DNA of 31,300 nucleotides, from contig CAMUJF010000024.1 in NCBI GenBank assembly GCA_947089135.1, positions 1 to 31,300 on the forward strand, read 5' to 3'. Source of the stretch: an uncultured Clostridia bacterium. Lineage in GTDB: Bacteria > Bacillota > Clostridia > Oscillospirales > Ruminococcaceae. Shown here one piece after another: positions 23,027 to 30,967 of the stretch. Both the position numbers and the translations under genes were made by a program. A model generated the notes under the pieces. It searched no databases and had not been told where the DNA came from. It saw nothing but the letters and a program-made list of their open reading frames with translations. Every line of letters starts with the position of its first letter. The first letter of the stretch is position 1.

Positions 23027-23419
23027 ATGGAAACTATTGACAAGACTTCCGAAAAAATCAGCATAGTCTGCGAATCAATCGGTTCAGCGCTTGACTCGGA
23101 GGGCTACAAGGCAGATTATACCCTTGAAAGCATGAAAGAGATCGATCGTTTTTTTGACGAACAAAGCGGAAAAAACAAAACAATTCCGTGGCGCAGAGAC
23201 CAAATTATTTTTTTCTTGGGCTGTTACATCGGTGAGACTGTTATCCGTCTTTACGGGGGAAAATGGAATATCGACGATAACGACTCGCGGGGCGATACAA
23301 ACGCGTCGGTAACGCTTGATAACGGTATGGTCATTTTTCCGATGCAAAGGGTAATAAAAAGGTATCAAAACGGCAGCGAAGACGGCATATATGCTTATGT
23401 TTATGCGCCTACTTTGTAA
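23027..23419 (+). CDS. Conserved-looking hypothetical protein (130 aa)
   Basis: I do not recognise this protein with confidence. It is soluble, with an N-terminal helical part (ESIGSALDSEGY, TLESMKEIDRFFDEQSG) followed by a globular segment: IIFFLGCYIGETVIRLYGGKW, a NASVTLDNGMVIFPMQRVIKRY strand region and GSEDGIYAYVY. This LG.Y.GE..... G.W plus FP...V.KR pattern recalls DUF3806-like proteins, but that is a weak memory match. GAGGAG precedes the ATG 22 bases after obgE, so it is very likely in the obgE operon. Confidence 0.65.
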   Translation: METIDKTSEKISIVCESIGSALDSEGYKADYTLESMKEIDRFFDEQSGKNKTIPWRRDQIIFFLGCYIGETVIRLYGGKWNIDDNDSRGDTNASVTLDNGMVIFPMQRVIKRYQNGSEDGIYAYVYAPTL

Positions 23420-23445
23420 TCATTGCTTTAAGGAGAAAGACAAAT

Positions 23446-23976
23446 ATGGAACTTTTTGACTTGTACGACAGCGAAAGAAACAAAACAGGCAGAACAATGG
23501 AGAAAGGTACACCCGTACCGAAAGGGTACTACAGAATGGTGGTTCACGTCTGCATTTTCGACAACGACGGCAGAATGCTGATACAGCAGCGGCAGCCTTT
23601 CAAACACAGTTGGAGCGGTATGTGGGACGTGTCCGTGGGCGGTTCTTCCGTTTCGGGTGATACAAGTCTTGCCGCCGCTATGCGGGAGACCTCCGAGGAA
23701 CTTGGAGTACAGCTTGCCCCCGATGAGCTTCGCAGGGTGCTGACGGTACAGAGGGAAAGCGTTTTCGATGATATTTATATTATACAAAAGGATTTGGACG
23801 AGCCTGCTCTGAAATTGCAGGAGAAAGAAGTCGCACAGGTCAAATGGGCTGATGCTGCCGAAATAAAGTCAATGCTGAGGGACGGCGTTTTTATCCCGTA
23901 CCATGAATCGCTGATAGACCTGCTATTCTTTATGAGAAACCACGACGGTGTAAGGACTGCGGAGGATAAAACGTAA
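23446..23976 (+). CDS. Nudix hydrolase, paralog 1 (altered Nudix box)
   Basis: The 176-residue protein is an IPP-isomerase-like Nudix enzyme (MELFDLYDSERNKTGR, YYRMVVHVCIFDNDGRMLIQQR, WDVSVGG). Nudix enzymes hydrolyse nucleoside diphosphate-linked substrates such as oxidised dNTPs. The box G-x5-E-x7-REUxEExGU reads GSSVSGDTSLAAAMRETSEE, so the first conserved Glu is Asp and the hydrophobic U is Thr; the metal-binding REx2EE is kept. It is nearly the same in layout as the next gene, indicating tandem duplication. AAGGAG precedes the start. The substrate is unknown and activity may be lowered. Confidence 0.88.
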   Translation: MELFDLYDSERNKTGRTMEKGTPVPKGYYRMVVHVCIFDNDGRMLIQQRQPFKHSWSGMWDVSVGGSSVSGDTSLAAAMRETSEELGVQLAPDELRRVLTVQRESVFDDIYIIQKDLDEPALKLQEKEVAQVKWADAAEIKSMLRDGVFIPYHESLIDLLFFMRNHDGVRTAEDKT

Positions 23977-24015
23977 CTGTAACGGTTCGACTTTGCATTT
24001 TAGGAGATGTACAAA

Positions 24016-24558
24016 ATGGAACTTTTTGACTTATACGACAGCGAAAGAAACAAAACGGACAAGACAATGGAGCGTGGTACGCCCATACCGAAAGGGTACT
24101 ACAGAGCGGTGGTACACATCTGCATTTTCGGCAGCGACGGAAAAATGCTGATACAGCAGCGGCAGCCTTTCAAGCACGGTTGGAGCGGTATGTGGGACGT
24201 GACTGTCGGCGGTTCTTCCATTGCAGGGGAAACAAGTCTTGACGCCGCGATCCGCGAGGTTGGAGAGGAAATAGGCGTACAGCTTGCTCCCGACGAGCTT
24301 CGCAGGGTGATAACATTACAGACAGATGAGGTTTTCGATGATTTTTACATTGTGCAAAAGGATTTGAACATACAAAATCTGACTTTGCAGGAAACGGAAG
24401 TTGCCGAAGTCAAATGGGCGGATATGTCCGAAATATTTTCTATGATAGATGAAAAAAAGTTTATTCCGCACCATAAAGCGATCATTGAGCTTTTGTTTTT
24501 TAGGCGTGACCATGAGGGCGATTTTACAGCTGACGATACGTCTGTACCGCATAAATAA
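24016..24558 (+). CDS. Nudix hydrolase, paralog 2 (canonical Nudix box)
   Basis: The 180-residue protein shares its N-terminus (MELFDLYDSERNKT) and overall sequence with paralog 1. Here the Nudix box is canonical: GSSIAGETSLDAAIREVGEE with Ile-Gly-Val following. ATG 24016 is chosen because TAGGAGA (24001-24007) overlaps the alternative ATG at 24007 and is well spaced for 24016; it also matches the start of paralog 1. The C-terminus differs from paralog 1. It lies 39 bases after paralog 1, in the obgE run. Confidence 0.9.
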   Translation: MELFDLYDSERNKTDKTMERGTPIPKGYYRAVVHICIFGSDGKMLIQQRQPFKHGWSGMWDVTVGGSSIAGETSLDAAIREVGEEIGVQLAPDELRRVITLQTDEVFDDFYIVQKDLNIQNLTLQETEVAEVKWADMSEIFSMIDEKKFIPHHKAIIELLFFRRDHEGDFTADDTSVPHK

Positions 24559-24568
24559 AAGACCGGGA

Positions 24569-24964
24569 GTGATAATTATAGACAGGAAAGACGTAAATCA
24601 ATACAGTCCACTTACCCTTGCTTTTCTGGGAGACGCGGTCTACGAACGGCTTGTGCGGGAACGGCTGGTGCTGACCGCTAATATGCCTGTGAAAAAGCTT
24701 CATGCCGATACCGTTGAAAGAGTCCGCGCGGCTTATCAGTCGAGGGCGGCAGACGTGATACTCCCGCTTCTCACCGAGGACGAGGAAGCCGTTTTCAAGC
24801 GCGGACGGAACGCTGCGGGAAACACCGTCCCCAAAAGCTCAAATCCAGTGGAGTACAGGCGGGCGACTGCATTTGAGGCTTTGTTCGGATATTTGCAGCT
24901 TACCGAAAATTTTGAAAGAATGGTTGAATTATTCGATATAATATGGTATAATACGGAGTTGTGA
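24569..24964 (+). CDS. mrnC: Mini-ribonuclease III
   Basis: Mini-RNase III is a small RNase III domain without a double-stranded RNA-binding domain that trims 23S rRNA ends in Firmicutes. The signature LTLAFLGDAVYERLVRE (catalytic Asp), RGRNAAGNTVPKSSNPVEYRRATAFEALFGYL (second acidic site) is clear, and the length of about 131 residues fits the family. The start is uncertain: GTG 24569 fits the family length but has a poor Shine-Dalgarno sequence; GGGAG at 24565-24569 would suit an ATT at 24575. An ATG at 24512 would overlap the Nudix gene by 47 bases and add a non-conserved extension. Confidence 0.88.
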   Translation: MIIIDRKDVNQYSPLTLAFLGDAVYERLVRERLVLTANMPVKKLHADTVERVRAAYQSRAADVILPLLTEDEEAVFKRGRNAAGNTVPKSSNPVEYRRATAFEALFGYLQLTENFERMVELFDIIWYNTEL

Positions 24965-25001
24965 CGTTTCCGCTTTAAACAAAAGGAAAGGACTGTCCCG
25001 A

Positions 25002-25670
25002 ATGAATTATGACGGAGTAAACATGATAACCTGCGGCTTCGGAAACTGCTATGTCGTTCGCGGCAACAGGGGAGATATCCTCATAGACACCTGCACTAAG
25101 GAGTACCGCGACGAGATCGAGGTATGGCTTCATAATTACAACATCAGGCTGATAGTCCTTACACACGGACACAACGACCATATCGGAAACGCGGCGTACT
25201 TCTCAAAGCTTTTCGGTGCGAAAATTGCCATGTGCGTTTACGACATGAAGCTCGCGCGCGACAACGGCATACATAAGCTTTACTCTATAGGCGCGGCGGG
25301 AAAGCTTCTTGCGGCGGCTTCCGTATCGCAAAAAACGCTGAGGAAAACACGCGCTGAAAGCTTCGGTACAGATATTTTCCTTGACGACGGAATGGCTCTC
25401 GGAGAGGATCTCGGCGCGGACTGCACCGCGGTAAAGCTTGACGGTCACACCAAAGGCTCATATGGTGTACTCTGCGGCAGCGATCTCTATGTGGGAGACG
25501 CGGCTATGAATTTTGTCAGACCCTCATTTCCGCTGATATGCGAAAGTCCGAAAGCTGCAAGGAAATCATTGGAAAGGATTCGCGCCATAAAGCCAAAACG
25601 AATATTTTTCGGTCACGGAAAGCCTGTGGAGGCGGGTACGAATGAGTACCGCAAATTGTTTGCCGGGTAG
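25002..25670 (+). CDS. MBL-fold metallo-hydrolase
   Basis: The 222-residue cytoplasmic protein has the metallo-beta-lactamase fold. Metal ligands are in THGHNDHIG (about 54-62), HTKGSYG (His about 149), GDAAMNF (bridging Asp about 167) and GHGKPVE (about 206-212), so both metal sites look complete. The family covers glyoxalase II-like and other hydrolases; nothing here fixes the substrate. AAAGGAAAGGA precedes the ATG, 37 bases after mini-RNase III, and yebC follows after 52 bases. It is probably in the same transcript. Confidence 0.92.
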   Translation: MNYDGVNMITCGFGNCYVVRGNRGDILIDTCTKEYRDEIEVWLHNYNIRLIVLTHGHNDHIGNAAYFSKLFGAKIAMCVYDMKLARDNGIHKLYSIGAAGKLLAAASVSQKTLRKTRAESFGTDIFLDDGMALGEDLGADCTAVKLDGHTKGSYGVLCGSDLYVGDAAMNFVRPSFPLICESPKAARKSLERIRAIKPKRIFFGHGKPVEAGTNEYRKLFAG

Positions 25671-25722
25671 TCAAATGACTGCTTTCATATATTTACATAA
25701 CTTTAGTTAAGGAGAGATATTT

Positions 25723-26466
25723 ATGTCGGGACATTCCAAATGGAATAACATCAAAAGAAAGAAAGAGGCCACAGATGGCGCGAAAGCAAAGATATTCACT
25801 AAAATAGGACGTGAGATAACCGTCTGCGTAAAAGATGGCGGCGCCGATCCCAACAATAACGCGAAGCTCCGCGACCTTATCGCTAAGGCCAAGGCGAACA
25901 ACGTCCCCAACGACAACATTGACCGCGTTATCAAAAAAGCTGCGGGCGGCGGAGACAAGACCAATTACGAAGCTAACGTTTACGAGGGCTACGGTCCTAA
26001 TGGAGTTGCAGTTATCGTCGAGACCCTTACCGATAACAAAAACCGTACTGCCGGAGATATCCGCCACTACTTTGACAAGTTCGGAGGAAATTTGGGTACT
26101 ACAGGCTGTGTTTCGTTCATGTTCACAAGCAAAGGCATTATCGTTGCCGAAGCTAACGGAATGGACGAGGACAAGGTAATGGAGGACGTTTTCGATTTGG
26201 GCGCGTCCGATTTTTCCATGGAGGACGATATCATTGAGATCGAAACTGAACCCGGTGATTTTGCCGCGGTGCGCGACGGTCTTACCGAAAAGGGCTATAA
26301 GCTTATTTCTGCGGACGTTGAAATGATACCGTCTACTTATACAGCTCTTACCGACGAGGAGTCCGTCAAAAAAATGAATCTGCTCCTTGAACATCTTGAG
26401 GACAACGACGACGTGCAGAACGTTTACCACAACTGGGATATGCCCGACGAAGAAGAGGAATACTGA
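25723..26466 (+). CDS. yebC: YebC/PmpR-family protein
   Basis: The 247-residue protein has the invariant start MSGHSKWNNIKRKKEATDGAKAKIFTKIGREI and the three-domain YebC layout through GTTGCVSFMF to the acidic end DEEEEY. Members have been described both as transcription regulators (PmpR) and, more recently, as translation factors that help ribosomes through proline-rich stretches. Full length and motif content suggest a working copy. AAGGAGAGATATTT precedes the ATG, and the terminator 17 bases after the stop ends the obgE transcript here. Confidence 0.96.
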   Translation: MSGHSKWNNIKRKKEATDGAKAKIFTKIGREITVCVKDGGADPNNNAKLRDLIAKAKANNVPNDNIDRVIKKAAGGGDKTNYEANVYEGYGPNGVAVIVETLTDNKNRTAGDIRHYFDKFGGNLGTTGCVSFMFTSKGIIVAEANGMDEDKVMEDVFDLGASDFSMEDDIIEIETEPGDFAAVRDGLTEKGYKLISADVEMIPSTYTALTDEESVKKMNLLLEHLEDNDDVQNVYHNWDMPDEEEEY

Positions 26467-26482
26467 TCTGATACCGGCAGCA

Positions 26483-26516
26483 AAGCCGTCCGCGGATTTA
26501 TTTCTGCGGACGGCTT
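26483..26516 (+). terminator. Rho-independent terminator after yebC
   Basis: AAGCCGTCCGC (26483-26493) and GCGGACGGCTT (26506-26516) form a perfect 11-bp stem with a 12-base loop, followed by TTTT. It ends the plus-strand run that begins at obgE. On the minus strand there is no T-run, so it is not a good clpB terminator. Confidence 0.92.
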
Positions 26517-26570
26517 TTTTAGATGATGTCTGCTGAATCAGGCGGCAAGATAACGCCGTATTCAAGGTGG

Positions 26571-29186
26571 CTACTGCTTCTTTTCCTCTGTTACTGTCAG
26601 AGCATTTCCGTCGAAGTCCACTTTCAGTGTGGAGTAGGGTTCTGCGCTGTCGCTAATTATCTTGCGCGCTATCATTGTTTCCAGACTGCGCTGGATAAAC
26701 CGCTTCAGCGGACGGGCTCCATAAACTGGGTCATAGCCCTCCTTGACGATGTAGTCCTTAGCCGCGTCGGTAACGGCAACGTCAAGCTGCTTGTTTTTGA
26801 GACGGCTTCTCAGGTCACCCAGCATAAGGTCGATAATGGGGTAAATTTCCTTTTTCGTCAGCGGCTTGTAGAATACGATCTCGTCCAGTCTGTTCAGGAA
26901 CTCTGGACGGAAATGTCCTTTCAGCACGCGGTTTACTTGTTCCCGTGCCTCGTCGGATATAACGCCGTTTTCGTCGATACCGTCAAGAATGTAGTCAGAA
27001 CCGAGGTTTGAGGTGAGTATGATTATAGTGTTCTTGAAATCCACAGCCCTGCCCTGAGAATCGGTAACACGACCGTCGTCAAGAATTTGCAGCAGTACGT
27101 TGAACACGTCAGGGTGAGCCTTTTCCACCTCGTCGAACAGTACTACCGCATACGGCTTTCTGCGCACCGCCTCGGTGAGCTGTCCGCCCTCATCGTAGCC
27201 CACATAGCCCGGAGGAGCTCCAATAAGACGGCTCACGCTGTGCTTCTCCATGTATTCCGTCATGTCTATGCGTACTATGTTGTGCTCATCGTCGAACAGT
27301 GACTGCGCCAAAGCCTTTGCAAGTTCGGTCTTGCCCACGCCCGTAGGTCCCATGAACAGGAAAGACCCGATGGGACGGTTTGGATCCTGAATTCCCGCGC
27401 GGGAACGGAGTATAGCTTCGCTGACCTTTTGTACAGCCTCGTCCTGACCGATGACACGTTTGTGCAGGATATTTTCCAGATTCAGCAGCTTTTCCCGCTC
27501 GCCCTCCATAAGCTTGGAAACGGGAATACCCGTCCACCTGCCGACGATTCGGGCTATCTCCTCGTCCGTTACCTTGTCGCGGAGCAGGCTGTTTGCTTTT
27601 TCCTTTTGCTTTTCGGCAGCGTCCTCCGCTTCGTCAAGCTCCTTTTTCAGAGCGGGCAGCTTGCCGTATTTCAGTTCCGCAGCCTTGTTCAGGTCGTAAT
27701 TCCTTTCAGCAGCGGAAATGTCCGCATTGGTCTGCTCAATGTCCTCCCTGAGCTTCTGCAAACGGGTTATGGAGGTTTTTTCATTCTCCCAGCGTGCTTT
27801 CATTTCATTGAACTCAGAGCGCATTTCCGAAAGTTCTTTTTGAATTTCCGCAAGCTCCTCGGCAGCAAGCTTTCCCTCTTCTTTTTTAAGAGCGGTTTCG
27901 GCAATTTCCTGCTGCATTATTTTTCTTGCAAGGTCGTCCATTTCCGCAGGCATGGAGTCCATTTCGGTGCGGATAAGGGCGCAGGCTTCGTCTACAAGGT
28001 CGATAGCCTTATCGGGGAGAAAACGGTCGGAAATGTACCGGTTTGACAGCACTGCCGCTGTGATAAGGGCAGAGTCCTGAATCTTTACGCCGTGGAAAAC
28101 CTCGTAACGCTCTTTCAGTCCGCGAAGGATCGAAATAGTGTCCTCAACCGTAGGCTCGTCCGCCATAACGGGCTGGAAACGCCGCTCCAGAGCCGGGTCT
28201 TTTTCAATATATTTCCTGTACTCGTTGAGAGTGGTCGCACCGATACAGTGCAGTTCTCCACGGGCAAGCATAGGTTTGAGCAGGTTTCCCGCGTCCATTG
28301 CGCCGTCGGTTTTGCCTGCGCCTACAATGGTGTGCAGCTCGTCTATGAACAGGATTATCCGTCCGTCGGATTTTTTTACCTCGTTCAGAACGGCTTTGAG
28401 GCGTTCCTCGAATTCGCCGCGGAACTTTGCGCCCGAAATAAGGCTGCCCATGTCAAGGCTGAAAAGCTTGCGGTCTTTAAGGTTGTCGGGAACGTCTCCG
28501 CGAACGATACGCAGTGCGAGACCCTCCACAATAGCGGTCTTGCCGACGCCCGGCTCGCCGATGATAACGGGATTGTTTTTGGTTTTCCGGGACAGTATAC
28601 GAATAACGTTTCTTATCTCCGCGTCACGTCCTATAACGGGATCAAGCTTGTTCTGACGTGCAAGCTCGACCAAGTCCTGACCGTACTTTTTCAGTACGTC
28701 GTAGGTGTCTTCGGGAGTGTCGCTTGTGACCCGCTGATTGCCGCGGACGTCCTTTAAAATATCAAGAAATTTGTCCTTGGAAATATCAAAGGTTTTGAAA
28801 AATCTTTTTAGCTTTTCATTTGCGGTATCGAAAAGCGCGAGCATGATGTGCTCTACGGAAACGAAATCGTCACGCATATTTTTGGCGGTCTCCTCGGCTC
28901 TGTTGAGACACTTGTCAACGTCCTGTGAAATATAGACGGTGTTTGCTTCCCTGCCGCTTCCCGTAACTTTAGGTATTTCGCCGATAAGCTTGGAAAGGTA
29001 GTTTGTTACCTGTTCCGCGTCCGCACCCATTCTTGTCATGAGCTGGGGGATAAGTCCGTTTTCCTGAGCCGTAAGCGCGTAAAGCAGATGTTCCTGCTCA
29101 ACGTTCATGTTTTGGAAGTCAATGGCGGCGCTCTGCGCTTCGTTAATGGCTTCAATGGATTTTTTGGTAAATTTCTGAGGATTCAT
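26571..29186 (-). CDS. clpB: ClpB protein disaggregase
   Basis: The 871-residue AAA+ chaperone threads aggregated proteins through its hexameric ring with DnaK/DnaJ. Parts in order: Clp N-domain (about 1-150), AAA1 with Walker A GEPGVGKT (about 205-212), the coiled-coil middle domain (about 410-530), AAA2 with GPTGVGKTELAKAL (about 607-620), and the D2 C-terminal region with GARPLKR. There is no ClpP-binding loop, as expected for ClpB. MNPQKFTKKS at 29186 is the family start; AAAGGGTG precedes it, and the longer frame upstream is rejected. No CIRCE or CtsR repeat is seen in its 350-base upstream region. Confidence 0.98.
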   Translation of the reverse strand: MNPQKFTKKSIEAINEAQSAAIDFQNMNVEQEHLLYALTAQENGLIPQLMTRMGADAEQVTNYLSKLIGEIPKVTGSGREANTVYISQDVDKCLNRAEETAKNMRDDFVSVEHIMLALFDTANEKLKRFFKTFDISKDKFLDILKDVRGNQRVTSDTPEDTYDVLKKYGQDLVELARQNKLDPVIGRDAEIRNVIRILSRKTKNNPVIIGEPGVGKTAIVEGLALRIVRGDVPDNLKDRKLFSLDMGSLISGAKFRGEFEERLKAVLNEVKKSDGRIILFIDELHTIVGAGKTDGAMDAGNLLKPMLARGELHCIGATTLNEYRKYIEKDPALERRFQPVMADEPTVEDTISILRGLKERYEVFHGVKIQDSALITAAVLSNRYISDRFLPDKAIDLVDEACALIRTEMDSMPAEMDDLARKIMQQEIAETALKKEEGKLAAEELAEIQKELSEMRSEFNEMKARWENEKTSITRLQKLREDIEQTNADISAAERNYDLNKAAELKYGKLPALKKELDEAEDAAEKQKEKANSLLRDKVTDEEIARIVGRWTGIPVSKLMEGEREKLLNLENILHKRVIGQDEAVQKVSEAILRSRAGIQDPNRPIGSFLFMGPTGVGKTELAKALAQSLFDDEHNIVRIDMTEYMEKHSVSRLIGAPPGYVGYDEGGQLTEAVRRKPYAVVLFDEVEKAHPDVFNVLLQILDDGRVTDSQGRAVDFKNTIIILTSNLGSDYILDGIDENGVISDEAREQVNRVLKGHFRPEFLNRLDEIVFYKPLTKKEIYPIIDLMLGDLRSRLKNKQLDVAVTDAAKDYIVKEGYDPVYGARPLKRFIQRSLETMIARKIISDSAEPYSTLKVDFDGNALTVTEEKKQ

Positions 29187-29537
29187 AAATATACACCCTT
29201 TCCGAAAAAAACTTTGAATCTCGGTATTTTTGCATGATACAGAGATAAACAAAAGCCGGATTTATTTAACCTGAATAAATATATTTTAACACAGCAAATG
29301 TGCTAAAAACATTAAAAGAAATTTATAAAATTTACACATATAGTAAATTTTGACAAATTTTTATAAAAGTAAAAGAATTATTTTACATTTCGTATAAATA
29401 ATTGTCGAATTATGCAGAATTATGACGATTTTTCCCGAAAAATTTTTATTGCCAAAACAAGGAAAAAACAATATAATTTTACTTGCAGGCAGAAAAACAG
29501 AAATGCCGAAAAGTACAAATGAACAGGAGATTTTAAA
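29187..29537. other. Divergent promoter region of clpB and the small DUF6514-like gene
   Basis: No gene is present. The DNA is very AT-rich. The plus side holds a TTGCCA-17-TATAAT promoter. On the minus side, an imperfect palindrome TTAGCAC-N7-GTGTTAA lies at about 29286-29306; it resembles half of a heat-shock CIRCE site but the spacing and arms do not fit. Confidence 0.6.
29449..29477 (+). promoter_or_regulatory. Promoter of the 29538 gene
   Basis: TTGCCA (29449-29454) and TATAAT (29472-29477) with a 17-base spacer lie about 60 bases before the start codon. Confidence 0.7.
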
Positions 29538-29807
29538 ATGAAAGTGATCACACAAATTGAAACAGCACGCGGAAAAGTTGTCTACGAGCTTTTCAGCGAA
29601 ACAGCGGAGAGTACGGTAAGATACGGTATCAAGGTCAGATCCGGTCTTTTTGACGGAGCGGAAGAAGCTGTGATAAAGGACATTACCTCGGAGCTTGACT
29701 TTGCAAGAAAACTTCTTTTTACTCTGGCGGACAATCTTGTCCTGCCGTCGACTGCCGACGAGGTAATAGAGGAATATCTTGCCGCTTCGGTTACTGTAAA
29801 TAATTAG
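29538..29807 (+). CDS. Small protein, DUF6514-like
   Basis: The 89-residue protein starts MKVITQIETARGKVVYELF, followed by a YGIKVRSG strand, an EEAVIKDITSELDFARKL segment and a final helix EVIEEYL. The pattern recalls the small Clostridia family DUF6514, whose role is unknown; the assignment is from memory. CAGGAG precedes the ATG, with its own promoter and terminator, so it is a one-gene unit between clpB and smpB. No signal peptide, membrane segment or metal-binding motif is seen. Confidence 0.75.
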   Translation: MKVITQIETARGKVVYELFSETAESTVRYGIKVRSGLFDGAEEAVIKDITSELDFARKLLFTLADNLVLPSTADEVIEEYLAASVTVNN

Positions 29808-29822
29808 ATCTGATTTTTAATA

Positions 29823-29873
29823 ATTGATGACCGGTAATTCAGACGCCGTGAATTTCCGGTTATCAATTTTTTA
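29823..29873 (+). terminator. Rho-independent terminator before smpB
   Basis: ATTGATGACCGG (29823-29834) pairs with CCGGTTATCAAT (29856-29867) with one wobble, with an inner AATTCA/TGAATT stem, followed by TTTTTT. It ends the 29538 transcript immediately before the smpB promoter. Confidence 0.88.
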
Positions 29874-29880
29874 TTTTCGC

Positions 29881-29909
29881 TTGACAAAACGCATAAAATG
29901 CTGTATAAT
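29881..29909 (+). promoter_or_regulatory. Promoter of smpB (and probably ssrA)
   Basis: TTGACA (29881-29886), 17 bases, TATAAT (29904-29909): a perfect consensus promoter, about 30 bases before the smpB start. No second strong promoter is seen before ssrA, so tmRNA may be co-transcribed and processed. Confidence 0.85.
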
Positions 29910-29940
29910 AAATTACCGCTTGGAGAAAGGGACGTTTGCC

Positions 29941-30405
29941 ATGGACAAGACTTCTTTTAAAACCATAGCCGAAAACCGTAAGGCAAGGCATGAATATTTT
30001 ATTCTTGACAGCTTTGAAGCGGGCGTCGAGCTGGTGGGCACCGAGGTCAAGTCAATACGCCGTGGCGGCGTTAACCTCAAGGACAGTTGGTGCTCCGTTG
30101 ACGACGGAGAGCTTTGGGTCAAAGGTATGCATATTTCTCCGTACGATCACGGAAACATTTTTAACCGCGATCCAATGAGAGTCCGCAGACTGCTTATGCA
30201 TAAAAAGCAGATCATGCAGCTTCTTGGCAAGGTCAAGCAGGAGGGACTTACACTAATACCGATATCTGTGTACTTCAAAGGGTCTATGGTAAAGGTGCAG
30301 GTGGGTTTGTGCAAGGGTAAAAAGCTTCACGACAAGCGGGATGACATGGCGGCTAAAGCTGCTCAGAGAGATATTGAACGCGCCGTAAAGGAGCGGAATC
30401 ATTAA
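29941..30405 (+). CDS. smpB: SsrA-binding protein SmpB
   Basis: The 154-residue protein binds tmRNA and is essential for trans-translation, which rescues stalled ribosomes. The conserved beta-barrel segments NRKARHEYFILDSFEAGVELVGTEVKSIR, GMHISPYDHGNIFNRDPMR and the basic C-terminal helix GKKLHDKRDDMAAKAAQRDIERAVKE are complete. Start ATG 29941 follows TTGGAGAAAGG; the longer upstream frame runs through the promoter and is rejected. Its RNA partner is encoded 32 bases downstream. Confidence 0.98.
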   Translation: MDKTSFKTIAENRKARHEYFILDSFEAGVELVGTEVKSIRRGGVNLKDSWCSVDDGELWVKGMHISPYDHGNIFNRDPMRVRRLLMHKKQIMQLLGKVKQEGLTLIPISVYFKGSMVKVQVGLCKGKKLHDKRDDMAAKAAQRDIERAVKERNH

Positions 30406-30437
30406 TTTTATCGGTCATTTAATTCTAACTTATAAAC

Positions 30438-30787
30438 GGGGATGTAAAGGTTTCGACGGGGATTTTGAAACATGATAAGCGAGCAGAGGATTGTGCCATC
30501 TCTTTAAACGGCACCGTTTTAAAATTAGACGACAACAATAATTTTGAATTAGCAGCCGCTTAAGTGCTGCTCGTCTGACCGCCGAGTACCGCGGCGGCGG
30601 ATCAGGCGTCGATTAGCGGTGAACGCGTTGGGAAAGTGCCTGCGTTCCTGACGTGTATTGCAGGCTACCGAACCTTGCGGGGTGTTTGTCCCCGGCAGGG
30701 CAAGGGAATGTCAATGACAAACTACGCTCGTAGAAAGTTGTGCGGATAGGTTTTCGGACACGGGTTCGATTCCCGTCATCTCCACCA
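30438..30787 (+). ncRNA. ssrA: Transfer-messenger RNA (tmRNA)
   Basis: The 5' end GGGGATGTAAAGGTTTCGACG and the 3' end GGTTCGATTCCCGTCATCTCCACCA form the tRNA-like domain; the CCA is encoded. The acceptor stem pairs GGGGATG with CATCTCC. The tag-reading frame reads DDNNNFELAAA followed by TAA (30528-30563); the exact resume codon is not certain but GAC 30528 is likely. The usual tag ends in LAA after Ala-Leu; here it ends ELAAA. Pseudoknot-forming G/C segments follow. It sits directly after smpB. Confidence 0.97.
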
Positions 30788-30814
30788 GCCAAACCCACAT
30801 ACAAATTTGTGGTG

Positions 30815-30841
30815 CCGCAGGCATTATGCCTGCGGTTTTTT
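30815..30841 (+). terminator. Rho-independent terminator of ssrA
   Basis: CCGCAGGCA and TGCCTGCGG form a perfect 9-bp stem with a 3-base loop, followed by TTTTTT, 28 bases after the tmRNA 3' end. Confidence 0.93.
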
Positions 30842-30899
30842 CTGTCATTGATTATAGTATAACTGTATGATGTGTATTTTTTGTGATATTTATTTGTAT

Positions 30900-30950
30900 A
30901 TAAAATAAAAATTAGCACTCTTGAAATAAGAGTGCTAATTTTTATTTTAT
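30900..30950. promoter_or_regulatory. Perfect CIRCE-type palindrome within a 23-bp-stem hairpin
   Basis: TTAGCACTC (30912-30920), 9 bases, GAGTGCTAA (30930-30938) is an exact CIRCE, the HrcA heat-shock repressor operator. The palindrome extends to a perfect 23-bp stem (30900-30922 and 30928-30950) with a 5-base loop and T-rich flanks on both sides, so it can also act as a bidirectional terminator for the minus-strand gene ending at 30968. An AGGAGG lies at 30955-30960 on plus, but no plus-strand gene follows. Confidence 0.7.
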
Positions 30951-30967
30951 GTTTAGGAGGTCGCAGT

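Noticed and set aside
26483..26516. Use of the yebC terminator as a clpB terminator
   Set aside because: On the minus strand the hairpin is not followed by a T-run.
25693..26565. 290-residue minus-strand frame
   Set aside because: It is antisense to the clearly real yebC gene, crosses its terminator and shows no family motif.
28092..28757. 221-residue and overlapping 172-residue plus-strand frames
   Set aside because: Both are shadows of clpB on the other strand, without plausible ribosome binding sites.
29286..29306. CIRCE-like TTAGCAC-N7-GTGTTAA upstream of clpB
   Set aside because: Arms are imperfect and the spacing is not the required 9 bases between 9-base arms, so it is not called as an HrcA site.
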